Shown: positions 25,838 through 34,884, counted from the first letter of the stretch. The stretch: DNA of 64,000 nucleotides from an uncultured Flavobacteriales bacterium (GCA_937973685.1 CALJKJ010000018.1:62001-126000); one strand, 5' to 3'. The notes: a model not told the origin generated them from the sequence alone. Program-made: numbers and translations.

Positions 25838-27379
25838 ATGCAAGCAAAGATTCTTTGGGCAGACGATGAAATCGACTATTTAAAACCTCATGTATTATTT
25901 TTAGAATCGAAAGGTTATACGATTGATCTCATCAACAATGGATCTGAAGCGGTCGAAATGTGTCGTGAAAATAGTTACGACATTGTTTTTTTAGATGAAA
26001 ACATGCCAGGAATTTCTGGATTGGAAACCTTATCTCAAATCAAAGAGGAACATCCACAATTGCCAATAGTCATGATTACAAAATCGGAAGAAGAATCGAT
26101 TATGGAGGAAGCAATTGGAAGTAAAATAGCGGATTATCTAATCAAACCGGTTCATCCCAATCAATTATTGCTTTGTTTGAAGAAAAACTTGGATCACCGT
26201 AAATTAGTTTCTCAAAAAACCAATTCCAATTACCAACAAGAATTCCGTCAGTTAGGCATGCAATTGAATGGCCGATTGAATGCCGAAGAGTGGAAAGACG
26301 TTTTCAAAAAGTTGACGTTTTGGGATCTCGAATTTCAAGGATTACAAGATCAAGGAATGCGTGAGATTTTAAATGCACAGCGCAAAGAGGCCAACGATTT
26401 GTTTTGTCGTTTTGTCGAAAACAACTACGAAGATTGGTTTGATGGTGATGACGATGCACCTGATATGGTTCATCAATTACTGCGTGAACGTGTTTTTCCG
26501 TTATTGGACGAACCCGTTTATCTGTTAGTAATTGACAACCTGCGGTACGACCAATGGCAAGTGTTGAAACCAATCATTTCATCGTATTTCACGATTGAAA
26601 AAGAAGATATTGTTTATTCCATTTTACCTACAGCGACACATTATGCCCGAAATGCGCTTTTTGCCGGTGTCATGCCGTCAGAAATTGCAAAACGTTTTCC
26701 AAATCATTGGTTGAACGAAGAAGACGAAGGCGGAAAGAACATGCAAGAAGCTGTTTTTTTAGAGGGTAATTTGAAACGTAACGGTAAAAATGTCAAATGG
26801 TCCTACAACAAAATCACCAACCTAGATGCTGGAAAACGGTTAGTTGATAATTTTCACACACTGAAAGAAAATCAGTTGAACGCTATTGTTTACAATTTTG
26901 TAGACATGTTATCGCATGCACGAACTGAAATGGATATGATCAAAGAATTAGCAAGCGATGAGGCAGCTTATCGTTCGTTAACTGTTTCTTGGTTTGAGCA
27001 TTCACCTTTGCAGGAAATTATCAAGAAAATAGCTGAACGCAAAGGGAAATTGGTAATTACCACCGATCATGGAACTGTTCGAGTGACGAATCCAGTTAAA
27101 ATTGTTGGTGATAAAAGTACCAATACCAATTTGCGTTATAAAACAGGCCGAAACTTGAATTACAAAGAAAAAGACGTCTTTGCGATAAGTAATCCAGAAG
27201 CTGTTGGTTTGCCAAAGTCACGCTTATCGAGCGAATTTGTTTTTGCACGTGAACACGATTTTCTTGTCTACCCCAATAATTACAATCATTTTGTGAATTA
27301 TTTCATGGATTCCTTTCAACATGGTGGGATTTCAATGGAAGAAATGTTGATTCCTTTTGTAATTTTACAGGCAAAATGA
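25838..27379 (+). CDS. porX: PorX, response regulator fused to alkaline-phosphatase-superfamily domain
   Basis: A 513-residue two-domain regulator of the type IX secretion system. The N-terminal receiver domain (residues 1-120) has WADDE, the phosphoacceptor Asp53 in FLDENMPG, and Lys in LIKPVHP. A linker helix bundle leads to a C-terminal alkaline-phosphatase-superfamily (PglZ-like) domain with VIDNLRYDQW, the nucleophile region LPTATHYARNA and the metal motif TTDHGT. In Porphyromonas PorX works with PorY to control T9SS genes, and the effector domain has been reported to hydrolyse oligonucleotides. It overlaps tsaE by four bases. Confidence 0.95.
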   Translation: MQAKILWADDEIDYLKPHVLFLESKGYTIDLINNGSEAVEMCRENSYDIVFLDENMPGISGLETLSQIKEEHPQLPIVMITKSEEESIMEEAIGSKIADYLIKPVHPNQLLLCLKKNLDHRKLVSQKTNSNYQQEFRQLGMQLNGRLNAEEWKDVFKKLTFWDLEFQGLQDQGMREILNAQRKEANDLFCRFVENNYEDWFDGDDDAPDMVHQLLRERVFPLLDEPVYLLVIDNLRYDQWQVLKPIISSYFTIEKEDIVYSILPTATHYARNALFAGVMPSEIAKRFPNHWLNEEDEGGKNMQEAVFLEGNLKRNGKNVKWSYNKITNLDAGKRLVDNFHTLKENQLNAIVYNFVDMLSHARTEMDMIKELASDEAAYRSLTVSWFEHSPLQEIIKKIAERKGKLVITTDHGTVRVTNPVKIVGDKSTNTNLRYKTGRNLNYKEKDVFAISNPEAVGLPKSRLSSEFVFAREHDFLVYPNNYNHFVNYFMDSFQHGGISMEEMLIPFVILQAK

Positions 27380-27792
27380 CCGAAATTGTTGTTCATAGTT
27401 TATCCGATTTACCTTTTGCTGCAAAACAGTTTTTAGAACTTATTGGCCAGCAAAAAGTAGTGCTTTTTCATGCAGAAATGGGCGCTGGCAAGACCACTTT
27501 CATCAATGCTGTTCTTCGTGCAATGGGAATCAATGAAACAGCTGGTTCTCCGACTTATGCTATTGTGAACGGTTATGAATCGCCTTATTATGGTGAGATT
27601 TTTCATTTTGATCTTTATCGTTTGCAGTCTCTTGACGAAGCACTGGCAATTGGTATGGAGGAGATGCTTTATTCCGATGCTTATTGCTTTATAGAATGGC
27701 CTGAAATTATCGAAAATATTTTACCTGATAATGTTGTTAAAGTAACAATATCTGTTTCTGAAATTGGAGATAGGATTTTAATAATTGATTAA
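27376..27792 (+). CDS. tsaE: tRNA threonylcarbamoyladenosine biosynthesis ATPase TsaE
   Basis: A 138-residue P-loop ATPase that works with TsaB-TsaD to make t6A at position 37 of ANN-decoding tRNAs. Walker A is in GAGKTTF, followed by the family-specific SPTYAIVNGYE, FHFDLYRL and the C-terminal FIEWPEII. The length is normal. Its ATG lies inside the porX stop (ATGA overlap), so it is coupled to porX. Transcription presumably ran on into ald in the ancestral order; here the repeat array and the DUF4143 ATPase intervene. Confidence 0.94.
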   Translation: MTEIVVHSLSDLPFAAKQFLELIGQQKVVLFHAEMGAGKTTFINAVLRAMGINETAGSPTYAIVNGYESPYYGEIFHFDLYRLQSLDEALAIGMEEMLYSDAYCFIEWPEIIENILPDNVVKVTISVSEIGDRILIID

Positions 27793-27837
27793 TTGTTAAA
27801 ATTTTTAAAAAGCCTTTATTTATTAGGGTTTTAATAG

Positions 27838-28056
27838 TGTAATTTCAAAGTGTGTTGTAGTGTAATTTCAAAACTAATAATCTTGTAATTTCAAATTAAA
27901 AAGTAGTGTATTTTCAAAATATAGTGTATTGTAATTTTAAAATGAATAGTAGTGTTATTTCAAAATAAATAGATGAGTATTTTTAAAATTAACATATGTG
28001 TAATATTAAAATAGGTATATTTGTTTTTTCAAAGTGGTTTTAAGTTATTTTCAAAA
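27838..28056. repeat. 23-bp phased tandem repeat array (12-bp core TGTAATTTCAAA, ten copies)
   Basis: Cores start at 27838, 27861, 27884, 27907, 27930, 27953, 27976, 27999, 28022 and about 28044: eight successive steps of exactly 23 bp and a last one of 22. Copies 1-3 have the perfect 12-mer TGTAATTTCAAA. Copies 4-10 differ at one to a few positions, for example TGTATTTTCAAA and TGTAATATTAAA. The 11-bp spacers vary, but several end in TAG or ATG before the next core. Divergence rises towards the ATPase gene at 28137. The whole gap 27793-28136 has no other gene. It is too short in core and spacer to be CRISPR. It may be an array of protein-binding sites. Confidence 0.9.
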
Positions 28057-28136
28057 GAACGATTGTATTATTCTGCTATATGCGCTAAATTTTTCTTGAA
28101 AAACAAGTTGAAACTCATAAGATTAATCGTTTGGAT

Positions 28137-29297
28137 ATGAGTATTTTGCGAACAATAAAAAAAGAAATGGATATTTATAAGAACAAATATCCCATTTTGG
28201 CGTTGACTGGTCCGAGACAATCGGGTAAAACTACTTTTTTGAAAAAAGATTTTTCTGATTACCAGTATGTGAATCTTGAAAATCCAGACCTCAGAAGTTT
28301 TGCATTGCAAGATCCCAATGGTTTTTTAAAAAAATACGATAAATATGTCATTTTTGATGAGGTACAACGAGTTCCTTTTTTGTTTTCATACCTACAAACG
28401 AAAGTAGACGAAGACCAAATTATGGGGCAATACATTATTTCCGGCTCTCAGAATTTTCATTTAATGCAGAATATTACTCAGAGTTTAGCTGGACGTGTTG
28501 CCATTTTCAAATTATTGCCTTTTGATATAAGTGAATTGCGTTCAGCTAATTTGTTAACGGATGATTATGCTGATCTTGTGCAGAGAGGAAGTTATCCAGC
28601 AATATATGACAGAGATATTCTATCAAAAGTATTTTATTCCAACTACATACAAACATACATTGAACGAGATTTATCCGAACTAATTCATGTAAAGGATTTA
28701 CGCTTGTTCCGTAATTTTATTGCTTTGTGCGCTGGTAGGGCAGGGCAATTATTGAATTTGAATGCGTTGGCAAATGAATGTGGAATTTCTCAACCGACAG
28801 CCAAATCGTGGTTATCAGTTTTAGAAAGTAGTTTTATTGTTTTTCAACTTCAGCCTTATTTTTCCAATTTCAACAAACGAGTTACGAAAAGTTCAAAATT
28901 GTTTTTTTACGATACGGGCCTTTTGTCTTTTTTATTGAAAATAAAAGATGCGGATAGTTTGAAATTGAGCAAACACAAAGGTGCCGTTTTTGAGAATTTT
29001 ATTGTTTCAGAATTCGTGAAGATTAATTATCATAAAAACAGATTGCGCGACATCTTTTTTTGGCGGGATGCAGTTGGACATGAGGTTGATCTTGTTTGGC
29101 AAGATGACGAACAATTGAATTTGATTGAAATTAAAGCATCGGAAACAATCGTCCCAGCTATGTTTAAAGGCTTGGAATATTTTGAACAGAAAGCAACGAC
29201 ATTGGTAAAGTCAAAAATGTTAGTGCATACTGGAATGTTTCATCAAGATAGAACAAATGTTGTCGTTCAAAGTTGGTCAAATCTAGATATCGTTTAA
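28137..29297 (+). CDS. AAA (AAA_14) ATPase with C-terminal DUF4143 domain
   Basis: A 386-residue protein. The N-terminal AAA_14 domain has Walker A GPRQSGKT at residues 25-32, Walker B YVIFDE (Asp74-Glu75) and a sensor-like YIISGSQNF, then ERDLSELIHVKD. A winged-helix-like middle follows (LNALANECGISQPTAKSWLSVLE). The C-terminal DUF4143 region has a PD-(D/E)XK-like core, HEVDLV with Asp318 and EIK with Glu331 and Lys333. Cellular roles of this family are poorly defined. It starts about 80 bp after a 23-bp tandem repeat array and sits between tsaE and ald. ATG 28137 is preferred to the TTG at 28131. It might bind or cut the adjacent repeats; that is inference. Confidence 0.88.
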   Translation: MSILRTIKKEMDIYKNKYPILALTGPRQSGKTTFLKKDFSDYQYVNLENPDLRSFALQDPNGFLKKYDKYVIFDEVQRVPFLFSYLQTKVDEDQIMGQYIISGSQNFHLMQNITQSLAGRVAIFKLLPFDISELRSANLLTDDYADLVQRGSYPAIYDRDILSKVFYSNYIQTYIERDLSELIHVKDLRLFRNFIALCAGRAGQLLNLNALANECGISQPTAKSWLSVLESSFIVFQLQPYFSNFNKRVTKSSKLFFYDTGLLSFLLKIKDADSLKLSKHKGAVFENFIVSEFVKINYHKNRLRDIFFWRDAVGHEVDLVWQDDEQLNLIEIKASETIVPAMFKGLEYFEQKATTLVKSKMLVHTGMFHQDRTNVVVQSWSNLDIV

Positions 29298-29366
29298 TTC
29301 ATTTTTTTGAAGATTGAAACAAGAATTATCGTAACTTCGTAATGCATCACATCGAAAGATACAATT

Positions 29367-30593
29367 ATGATTAAGGATCCAGAATTATTAAAGCAATTAT
29401 TGAAAGAGGGAAACATCCTTCCAATGGAAGAAATGTTGGAAATTTCAAATAAAAAAGGTAGCTTATTGATTGGAATTCCCAAAGAAACATCATTTCAAGA
29501 AAAACGAGTTGCCTTAGTTCCGGAAGCAGTATCTTTCTTAATTGCAAATGGACACCAAGTTCGAATCGAGCAAAGTGCAGGTTTAGCGAGTCATTTTACT
29601 GATCAAGAATACAGTGAAGCTGGGGCCGAGATTTGCCCGACAGCTAAAGATATTTTTCAATGTGATATCATTTTAAAAGTTACTCCTCCTTCAGAAGAAG
29701 AGGTCGATTATATGCCTGGAAGTCAAACCTTGATTTCTGCTTTGCAATTAAGCATTCAGCCAAAGATAATTTTACAGAAGTTAATCGCAAAAAAAATAAC
29801 AGCTGTATCTTGGGATTATATCCGCGATAGTGAGGGAGTTTTTCCTGTTGTTCGTTCGATGGGAGAAATTGCAGGAACTACATCTGTGTTGATTGCAGGC
29901 GAATTATTGTCTTCTTTCAACGATGGAAAAGGAATGATGCTTGGAGGAGTAGCGGGTGTTCAACCAACAGAAGTAGTTGTTATAGGCGCTGGGACTGTTG
30001 GCGAATATGCAACGCGCGCTGCATTAGGATTGGGAGCTTCTGTGAAAGTGTTTGACAATAGTTTGTCGCGCTTGAGAAGACTGCAAAACGATATAGGTGC
30101 ACGTGTTTACACATCTGTTTTACAACCAAAAGTATTAGCAAAAGCCGTTATGCGCGCTGATGTTGTAATTGGTGCAATTCGCTCTTCAATTGGAAGAACG
30201 CCATGTGTTGTTTCAGAAGAAATGATTCAAAACATGAAAGAAGGTTCTGTTATTGTTGATGTGAGTATTGATCAAGGTGGGTGTTTTGAAACATCTCGCA
30301 TAACGAATCACAACGACCCAACATTTGTGAAGCATGGTATCGTTCATTATTGCGTTCCTAATATTGCTTCTCGTGTTCCTCGGACTGCTTCTTTTGCTTT
30401 GTCAAATATCTTTTCTCCGATTCTCATGTCTATGGGGGATTCAGGAGGATGTCAAGATTTAATTCGCAACGATCATGGCTTCCGATCAGGTGTGTATATC
30501 TATCGTGGTATATTAGTGAGCGAAGTGCTTGGTAAAGTTTTCGACCTAAAATACAAAGACATTGAGCTCTTAATTATGGGTTTGAAAGGATAA
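29367..30593 (+). CDS. ald: Alanine dehydrogenase
   Basis: A 408-residue NAD-dependent enzyme of the alanine dehydrogenase/PntA family that interconverts L-alanine and pyruvate plus ammonia. The N-terminal catalytic domain has IGIPKETSFQEKRVAL, and HQVRIEQSAGLASHF follows. The Rossmann domain contains VVIGAGTVGEYATRAALGLGASV, followed by the loop IRSSIGRTPCVVS and HYCVPNIASRVPRTAS. The extra 30 residues before the catalytic domain are usual in Bacteroidota versions. The next gene on the other strand ends at the base following its stop. A plausible promoter (TTTG at 29306, TAACTTCG at 29332) suggests independent transcription. Confidence 0.92.
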   Translation: MIKDPELLKQLLKEGNILPMEEMLEISNKKGSLLIGIPKETSFQEKRVALVPEAVSFLIANGHQVRIEQSAGLASHFTDQEYSEAGAEICPTAKDIFQCDIILKVTPPSEEEVDYMPGSQTLISALQLSIQPKIILQKLIAKKITAVSWDYIRDSEGVFPVVRSMGEIAGTTSVLIAGELLSSFNDGKGMMLGGVAGVQPTEVVVIGAGTVGEYATRAALGLGASVKVFDNSLSRLRRLQNDIGARVYTSVLQPKVLAKAVMRADVVIGAIRSSIGRTPCVVSEEMIQNMKEGSVIVDVSIDQGGCFETSRITNHNDPTFVKHGIVHYCVPNIASRVPRTASFALSNIFSPILMSMGDSGGCQDLIRNDHGFRSGVYIYRGILVSEVLGKVFDLKYKDIELLIMGLKG

Positions 30594-32387
30594 TTACAAT
30601 TCTGAGAATCGCTCCCAAACGCTTTCATAACAGTTAGCAACTTCAAATTTTTCTATCAAGTTATTGTAAAAAGGATCGTTCCCAATTGTAGCGCTGTCTC
30701 CAATGATATAGCAACGTTTTTTAGCACGTGAAATTGCGACATTCGTTCGACGGTAATCACGTAAAAAACCAATTTCTTGTTCTTCATTACTTCTTGTTAG
30801 GCAAAGGATGATTGAATCTGACTCGTTTCCTTGTACAGCGTCAATAGTTGAAACATTCCATGTTGCACCCATAGCTTTTTTTAGTGCTGCAATTTGTGCA
30901 CTGTAAGGAGCGAGGATTATCGTTGTTTTTGAATCAAAATCGGCTAACGTAATTAACTGTTTGATAACGTTTACAGCTGTTGGATGTGCGATACTGCCTG
31001 AAATATCATCTTTTTTCTCTCCATCTCCAAAACCAGCTAAGTCAATAAAACGAATATCACCTTTAATCTTGTTATCAAACGTTTTTAATTGATTTTCATA
31101 GAAAAAAGGATTAATCAATTGAACGATTTCAGTTGTCATTCGGTACTGAGTGTCTAATAGAAGTGGAGTAGCGTGAACACTTATTTGTTCCAACAAACTT
31201 TTTCCTAAGCCCATTTTTTTTGCTTTATCAGCAAGTACAACGGGTGGAAGTTGTTGTGGGTCGCCACACAAGACCAGTTTTTTTCCAAAGGAAGCGCTCA
31301 ACCAAGCCAAAGGAGCAAGTGCTTGTCCTGCCTCATCAATAATGACATAATCAGTTGTAAAATCCTTCGGCAATTCATTAAACAAAGCAACTGGCGTACC
31401 TGCAATAACTGGAATTTCTGTTAAAAGCGAAGTAATTGTACTACGTTTTAATTGCCTGATTTCTTTGCGCAGTTGATAAAGTTCATTGCGTGCATTCCTT
31501 TTTTCGTCAGCATGTTCTTTCGAATTTGACCGACTTTTTCTCGTTGCTAGTTGGCTAGCTTGTTTGAGCGATTTTTCTAAATGTTCCATCACACGACCGT
31601 GACTTCCTTTTTCAAGGTAAGCATCGATGGTAAAAGCAAGGAGACGTTCGTCGAATTTCGTCTCATTTCCAATACGTAAGAGTGGTATTTTTAGATCAAT
31701 TAATTTCAGGCTAAGCTGATCAATGGCTGTATTACTTGGAGCTGTTACAATTACTTTTTTTCCTCGTTTTACAATTTCTTGAATTGCAATTGCAAGGGTA
31801 TGCGACTTACCAGTTCCCGGGGGACCTTGAATAAGCGTTGTTTCATCGTCTGATAATATTGCTCCAACCACTTTTTGTTGCGATTCATTCAAGGAATCAT
31901 GAGAAAAGACAGCACTTTTTTTTGCTGTAAAAAAGGAGGTTTTGAATCGGTTCAGTTGCGGATGTTCCATGCTTAATTTCGCACCAAGACGCATACAAGT
32001 TAATGTTCGATCATCAGGAATGTAATTGATTTGAATACTACTGTGACTCAAGTTTTCTGGAAGTTCTTCCGAAAAAAATACAGTGCCACTTTGTTGATCT
32101 AATTCAATCAAACGTCCTTTGTAGGAAACATCATTGATGGAAATAGCAATGGTACAGCCACGTTTAAAATAAGCGTCATTGATGGTGTACGAAGTCGAAA
32201 ATGTCAACATTTCACCATCATTTGTTGTGTCATGATTGACAATACTAACAGGAAACAAACACAAGCCTAATTTACGTAGCTCATTTTTTGCTAATCCCAA
32301 GCGTTTTTTCTCTTCTTCGTAATGGAAATTTATTTCACATTCAACAGCTTCAACTATTTGAAGCGTCTGTTTATCAACAAGTTGCAT
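30594..32387 (-). CDS. Superfamily 1B (Upf1/IGHMBP2-like) DNA/RNA helicase
   Basis: A 597-residue helicase. An N-terminal beta-barrel-like accessory region (1-165) is followed by the motor: Walker A LIQGPPGTGKSH near residue 190, motif Ia TAPSNTAIDQL, motif II VIIDEAGQ, motif III LCGDPQQLPPV, then QYRM, and the C-terminal motifs VSTIDAVQGNESD and NVAISRAKKR. This order and the QYRM box place it with Upf1-like SF1B helicases, which translocate 5'-3'. A DNA repair or RNA metabolism role is likely but not specific. Its start is 9 bp from the ABC permease stop, so it is probably last in the 133-aa protein-natA-natB run. Confidence 0.9.
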   Translation of the reverse strand: MQLVDKQTLQIVEAVECEINFHYEEEKKRLGLAKNELRKLGLCLFPVSIVNHDTTNDGEMLTFSTSYTINDAYFKRGCTIAISINDVSYKGRLIELDQQSGTVFFSEELPENLSHSSIQINYIPDDRTLTCMRLGAKLSMEHPQLNRFKTSFFTAKKSAVFSHDSLNESQQKVVGAILSDDETTLIQGPPGTGKSHTLAIAIQEIVKRGKKVIVTAPSNTAIDQLSLKLIDLKIPLLRIGNETKFDERLLAFTIDAYLEKGSHGRVMEHLEKSLKQASQLATRKSRSNSKEHADEKRNARNELYQLRKEIRQLKRSTITSLLTEIPVIAGTPVALFNELPKDFTTDYVIIDEAGQALAPLAWLSASFGKKLVLCGDPQQLPPVVLADKAKKMGLGKSLLEQISVHATPLLLDTQYRMTTEIVQLINPFFYENQLKTFDNKIKGDIRFIDLAGFGDGEKKDDISGSIAHPTAVNVIKQLITLADFDSKTTIILAPYSAQIAALKKAMGATWNVSTIDAVQGNESDSIILCLTRSNEEQEIGFLRDYRRTNVAISRAKKRCYIIGDSATIGNDPFYNNLIEKFEVANCYESVWERFSEL

Positions 32388-32396
32388 AGGATTTAC

Positions 32397-33584
32397 TTAT
32401 GCAATTAATGTTGATTCACTTTCAAATTTTTTGTAGGAAAGGAAAACGGCTCCAATTGCCAAAACAATCATGATACCAAATGAAAGCGCGACCAAATGCC
32501 ATTCCAATGTTCCTGCCATTAATTCTTTCGTTGCTAAAACGATGTTTACAATAGGAATCATCGCAGTCATTTCATTCAATTCAAATCCAGGGAAAAGCCC
32601 ACTCATTGCGGGTAAAACCACAAGAATATTTAACGGAGATAAGAGGCTTTGTGCTTCTTTGAACGTTTTTGCACGAACAGTAATGACAATCATTAATCCA
32701 GCGAAAAACACAACCAATGGAAGTAATAACAAATAGAGCATTGCAATAAATGCAGGCGAAAGAATGTCTTTTATTGCGGCAAGTATTTCGGGATTCTCAA
32801 CAAAATCAAATACTTCGATAGATAGATATATTCCAATAAAACTGAATGTAGACGCCATTAATCCTGAAAAAACAACAACTCCCATTTTCCCAAACAATAT
32901 TTTCCATCGTGCAACAGGAACAGTTAACAAAGTTTCGATTGTTCCACGTTCACGTTCTCCAGTAAACAAATCGATAGCCGGGAACATACATCCCATGAAT
33001 GCAAATGAAATGATTAAATACGGTAAAAAACCTCCAATTATTTTCCCAATCATCTCTTGGTTAGATGCAACATTGGTGTATTTTTTGGCAATTGGATTAA
33101 TTGTTGATTCGTTGATTTTTAGTTTTTTATATCTTTCCTTTTGCCATTTATCATGAATGTAGTCCAAGTAACTGTCAGCACGTTCTTGCATCCCCAAATC
33201 AGCGCCATTGTGAAAAACAGTGATGGATATTGGTTGCATTTTTTCTTTCAATTCAGCGACATTCGTTGGGACATAGAATCCGATTTGAATGGAATCGTTC
33301 TTCAAATCCGTTTTCAGGGAACTTGAATCCTTGTAGTAAACAAATGATTTTGCACCTAATGTTTTCGGTACATTTTTCAATTCTTGCAACAACTCATTTT
33401 GATTCGAAACGACACCAATTTTTAGGGGTTTTTCAGCAGCTTCTTTCTCAAAATTGTGTGAAATTTTAGTAACAACTGATAAAATTAGCGGTAAAACAAG
33501 AGTTGGAATAATGATCATCATTCGAACAGTTCTTTTATCACGCAGTGTATCTTTTAATTCTTTTAGAAATATGGTGAAAATCAT
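32397..33584 (-). CDS. ABC-2 type exporter permease (NatB-like)
   Basis: A 395-residue permease. One N-terminal membrane helix (MMIIIPTLVLPLILSVV) is followed by an extracytoplasmic domain of about 140 residues, then five more helices. The signature FTGERERGTIETLLTVPV after the second helix is the conserved ABC-2/NatB element. It pairs with the ATPase that ends two bases upstream. NatAB-type exporters have been linked to Na+ extrusion or antimicrobial resistance; the substrate here is unknown. Confidence 0.88.
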   Translation of the reverse strand: MIFTIFLKELKDTLRDKRTVRMMIIIPTLVLPLILSVVTKISHNFEKEAAEKPLKIGVVSNQNELLQELKNVPKTLGAKSFVYYKDSSSLKTDLKNDSIQIGFYVPTNVAELKEKMQPISITVFHNGADLGMQERADSYLDYIHDKWQKERYKKLKINESTINPIAKKYTNVASNQEMIGKIIGGFLPYLIISFAFMGCMFPAIDLFTGERERGTIETLLTVPVARWKILFGKMGVVVFSGLMASTFSFIGIYLSIEVFDFVENPEILAAIKDILSPAFIAMLYLLLLPLVVFFAGLMIVITVRAKTFKEAQSLLSPLNILVVLPAMSGLFPGFELNEMTAMIPIVNIVLATKELMAGTLEWHLVALSFGIMIVLAIGAVFLSYKKFESESTLIA

Positions 33585-33586
33585 GA

Positions 33587-34357
33587 TTAATTATTTTTTT
33601 CTTGTTGAACAATTCGAATAAACTCTGCTGTTAAATTTGGTGCAACCATTTGATTTCTGAAGGCTTCCATGGTATCGTTGAACAATACTTTCCCTTTGTG
33701 GATAATCGTAATGTCATCGCATAACAAATCGACTTCCCCCATAATATGGGATGAAAAAATAACTGTTTTACCTTCGTTTTTACAATTCTGTATTAAATGG
33801 ATAATATTTTCTGCTGTAATCACATCCAAACCACTTGTCGGTTCATCGAAAATCACAACTTGTGGATCATGAATCATGGTGCGACAAATCGATACTTTTT
33901 GTTTCATTCCAGTACTCAATTTACCAATCCGTTTGTCTTTGAATTCGTGCATGTCCAACAAGTCAAACAGTTGATTTTTACGTTGTTCAATCGTGGTTTT
34001 TTCTACACCGTAAAGCTTTCCGAAGTAGTCGATTAATTCATTGGGAGTCAGGCGTGCATAAAGTCCAGCAGAACCAGTTAGAAACCCGATTTGTTTGCGC
34101 GCTTCATTCGGTTGTTTCGTCACATCAATTCCATTGATCGTAATCAATCCGCTTGTCGGTTTGAAAATAGTAGACAACATACGAAGCGTTGTTGTTTTTC
34201 CAGCACCGTTCGCTCCTAATAGCGCATGAACACGTCCAGGTTGACATGCAAAAGAAACATTATCAACAGCAGTTACTGTTTTTTCTTTAGTTCCGAATTC
34301 TTTTTGTTGCTTTTTTGAAAGATCGAAAGATTTTGTTAGATTTTTTACTGCAATCAT
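33587..34357 (-). CDS. ABC transporter ATPase (NatA-like)
   Basis: A 256-residue ABC ATPase. Walker A is LLGANGAGKTTTLRML (about residues 48-63), the Q-loop sits in IGFLTGSAGLYARLTP, the signature is KLSTGMKQKVSICR, Walker B is VVIFDEPTSGLD and the switch His is in FSSHIM. The length and the C-terminal tail fit drug/Na+ exporter ATPases. It energises the permease two bases downstream. A 133-residue membrane protein lies 30 bp upstream on the same strand. Confidence 0.92.
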   Translation of the reverse strand: MIAVKNLTKSFDLSKKQQKEFGTKEKTVTAVDNVSFACQPGRVHALLGANGAGKTTTLRMLSTIFKPTSGLITINGIDVTKQPNEARKQIGFLTGSAGLYARLTPNELIDYFGKLYGVEKTTIEQRKNQLFDLLDMHEFKDKRIGKLSTGMKQKVSICRTMIHDPQVVIFDEPTSGLDVITAENIIHLIQNCKNEGKTVIFSSHIMGEVDLLCDDITIIHKGKVLFNDTMEAFRNQMVAPNLTAEFIRIVQQEKNN

Positions 34358-34387
34358 TTGTTCAAATTGAACTACTAATATACTAAG

Positions 34388-34789
34388 TCATATCGAATAA
34401 GACAGTTTCTTTTGTAGAATTTTGCGAATTTCTAAATAACAAATAATCCAATACGAAATAGTTAGTAAGCTACCGAGAACACTGCAACTGATAATGAAAA
34501 ATTGTTCGATAGGATTTCCTTGTTCCGATAAAAAGAATATGGTCAATCCTGACATTTCCAGAAAAATTTGAAAAAGAAGGACATACGAATAGGTTTTACG
34601 CGGAAAGTTCAAGTACCAGAATTCTTTTTTTGCTGGTAAATGTAAAAAAAGGCTCATGATTTGGGAAAAAGCAATACCAGTGGCGCCAACATAAAAACCT
34701 ATCCAAAAATTTGAAAACAATGCTATAAGCATACCAAAAACAGGCAACAAAAATTGGAGAAATAAGTCCAGACGTTTGAGGTAAAGCAT
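34388..34789 (-). CDS. Small four-helix membrane protein, function unknown
   Basis: A 133-residue protein with four hydrophobic segments (about residues 8-26, 30-48, 68-88 and 97-120). I recognise no family motif. PAKKEFWYLNFPRKTYSY forms a positively charged loop between helices 2 and 3. It precedes the natA-natB pair by 30 bp on the same strand and is probably co-transcribed, so it may be an accessory subunit, but nothing in the sequence proves this. Base composition is like its neighbours. Confidence 0.7.
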   Translation of the reverse strand: MLYLKRLDLFLQFLLPVFGMLIALFSNFWIGFYVGATGIAFSQIMSLFLHLPAKKEFWYLNFPRKTYSYVLLFQIFLEMSGLTIFFLSEQGNPIEQFFIISCSVLGSLLTISYWIICYLEIRKILQKKLSYSI

Positions 34790-34849
34790 GTGTGTTTATT
34801 GTTTTTCAAATATATAACATTATTTCACATTTATAAATGAAGTCACAAC

Positions 34850-34884
34850 AAAAAAAGAGGCTCACGTTAGGAGAGCCTCTTTTA
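34850..34884 (-). terminator. Terminator of slyD
   Basis: The stem aaaagaggctc/gagcctctttt (34853-34863 with 34873-34883) has a nine-base loop and runs into T residues on the minus strand. It ends the comB-hydrolase-slyD unit. Confidence 0.8.

Noticed and set aside
27838..28056. CRISPR array
   Set aside because: The repeated core is 12 bp and the spacers 11 bp, far below CRISPR sizes; the core is degenerate, and no cas gene is in the window.
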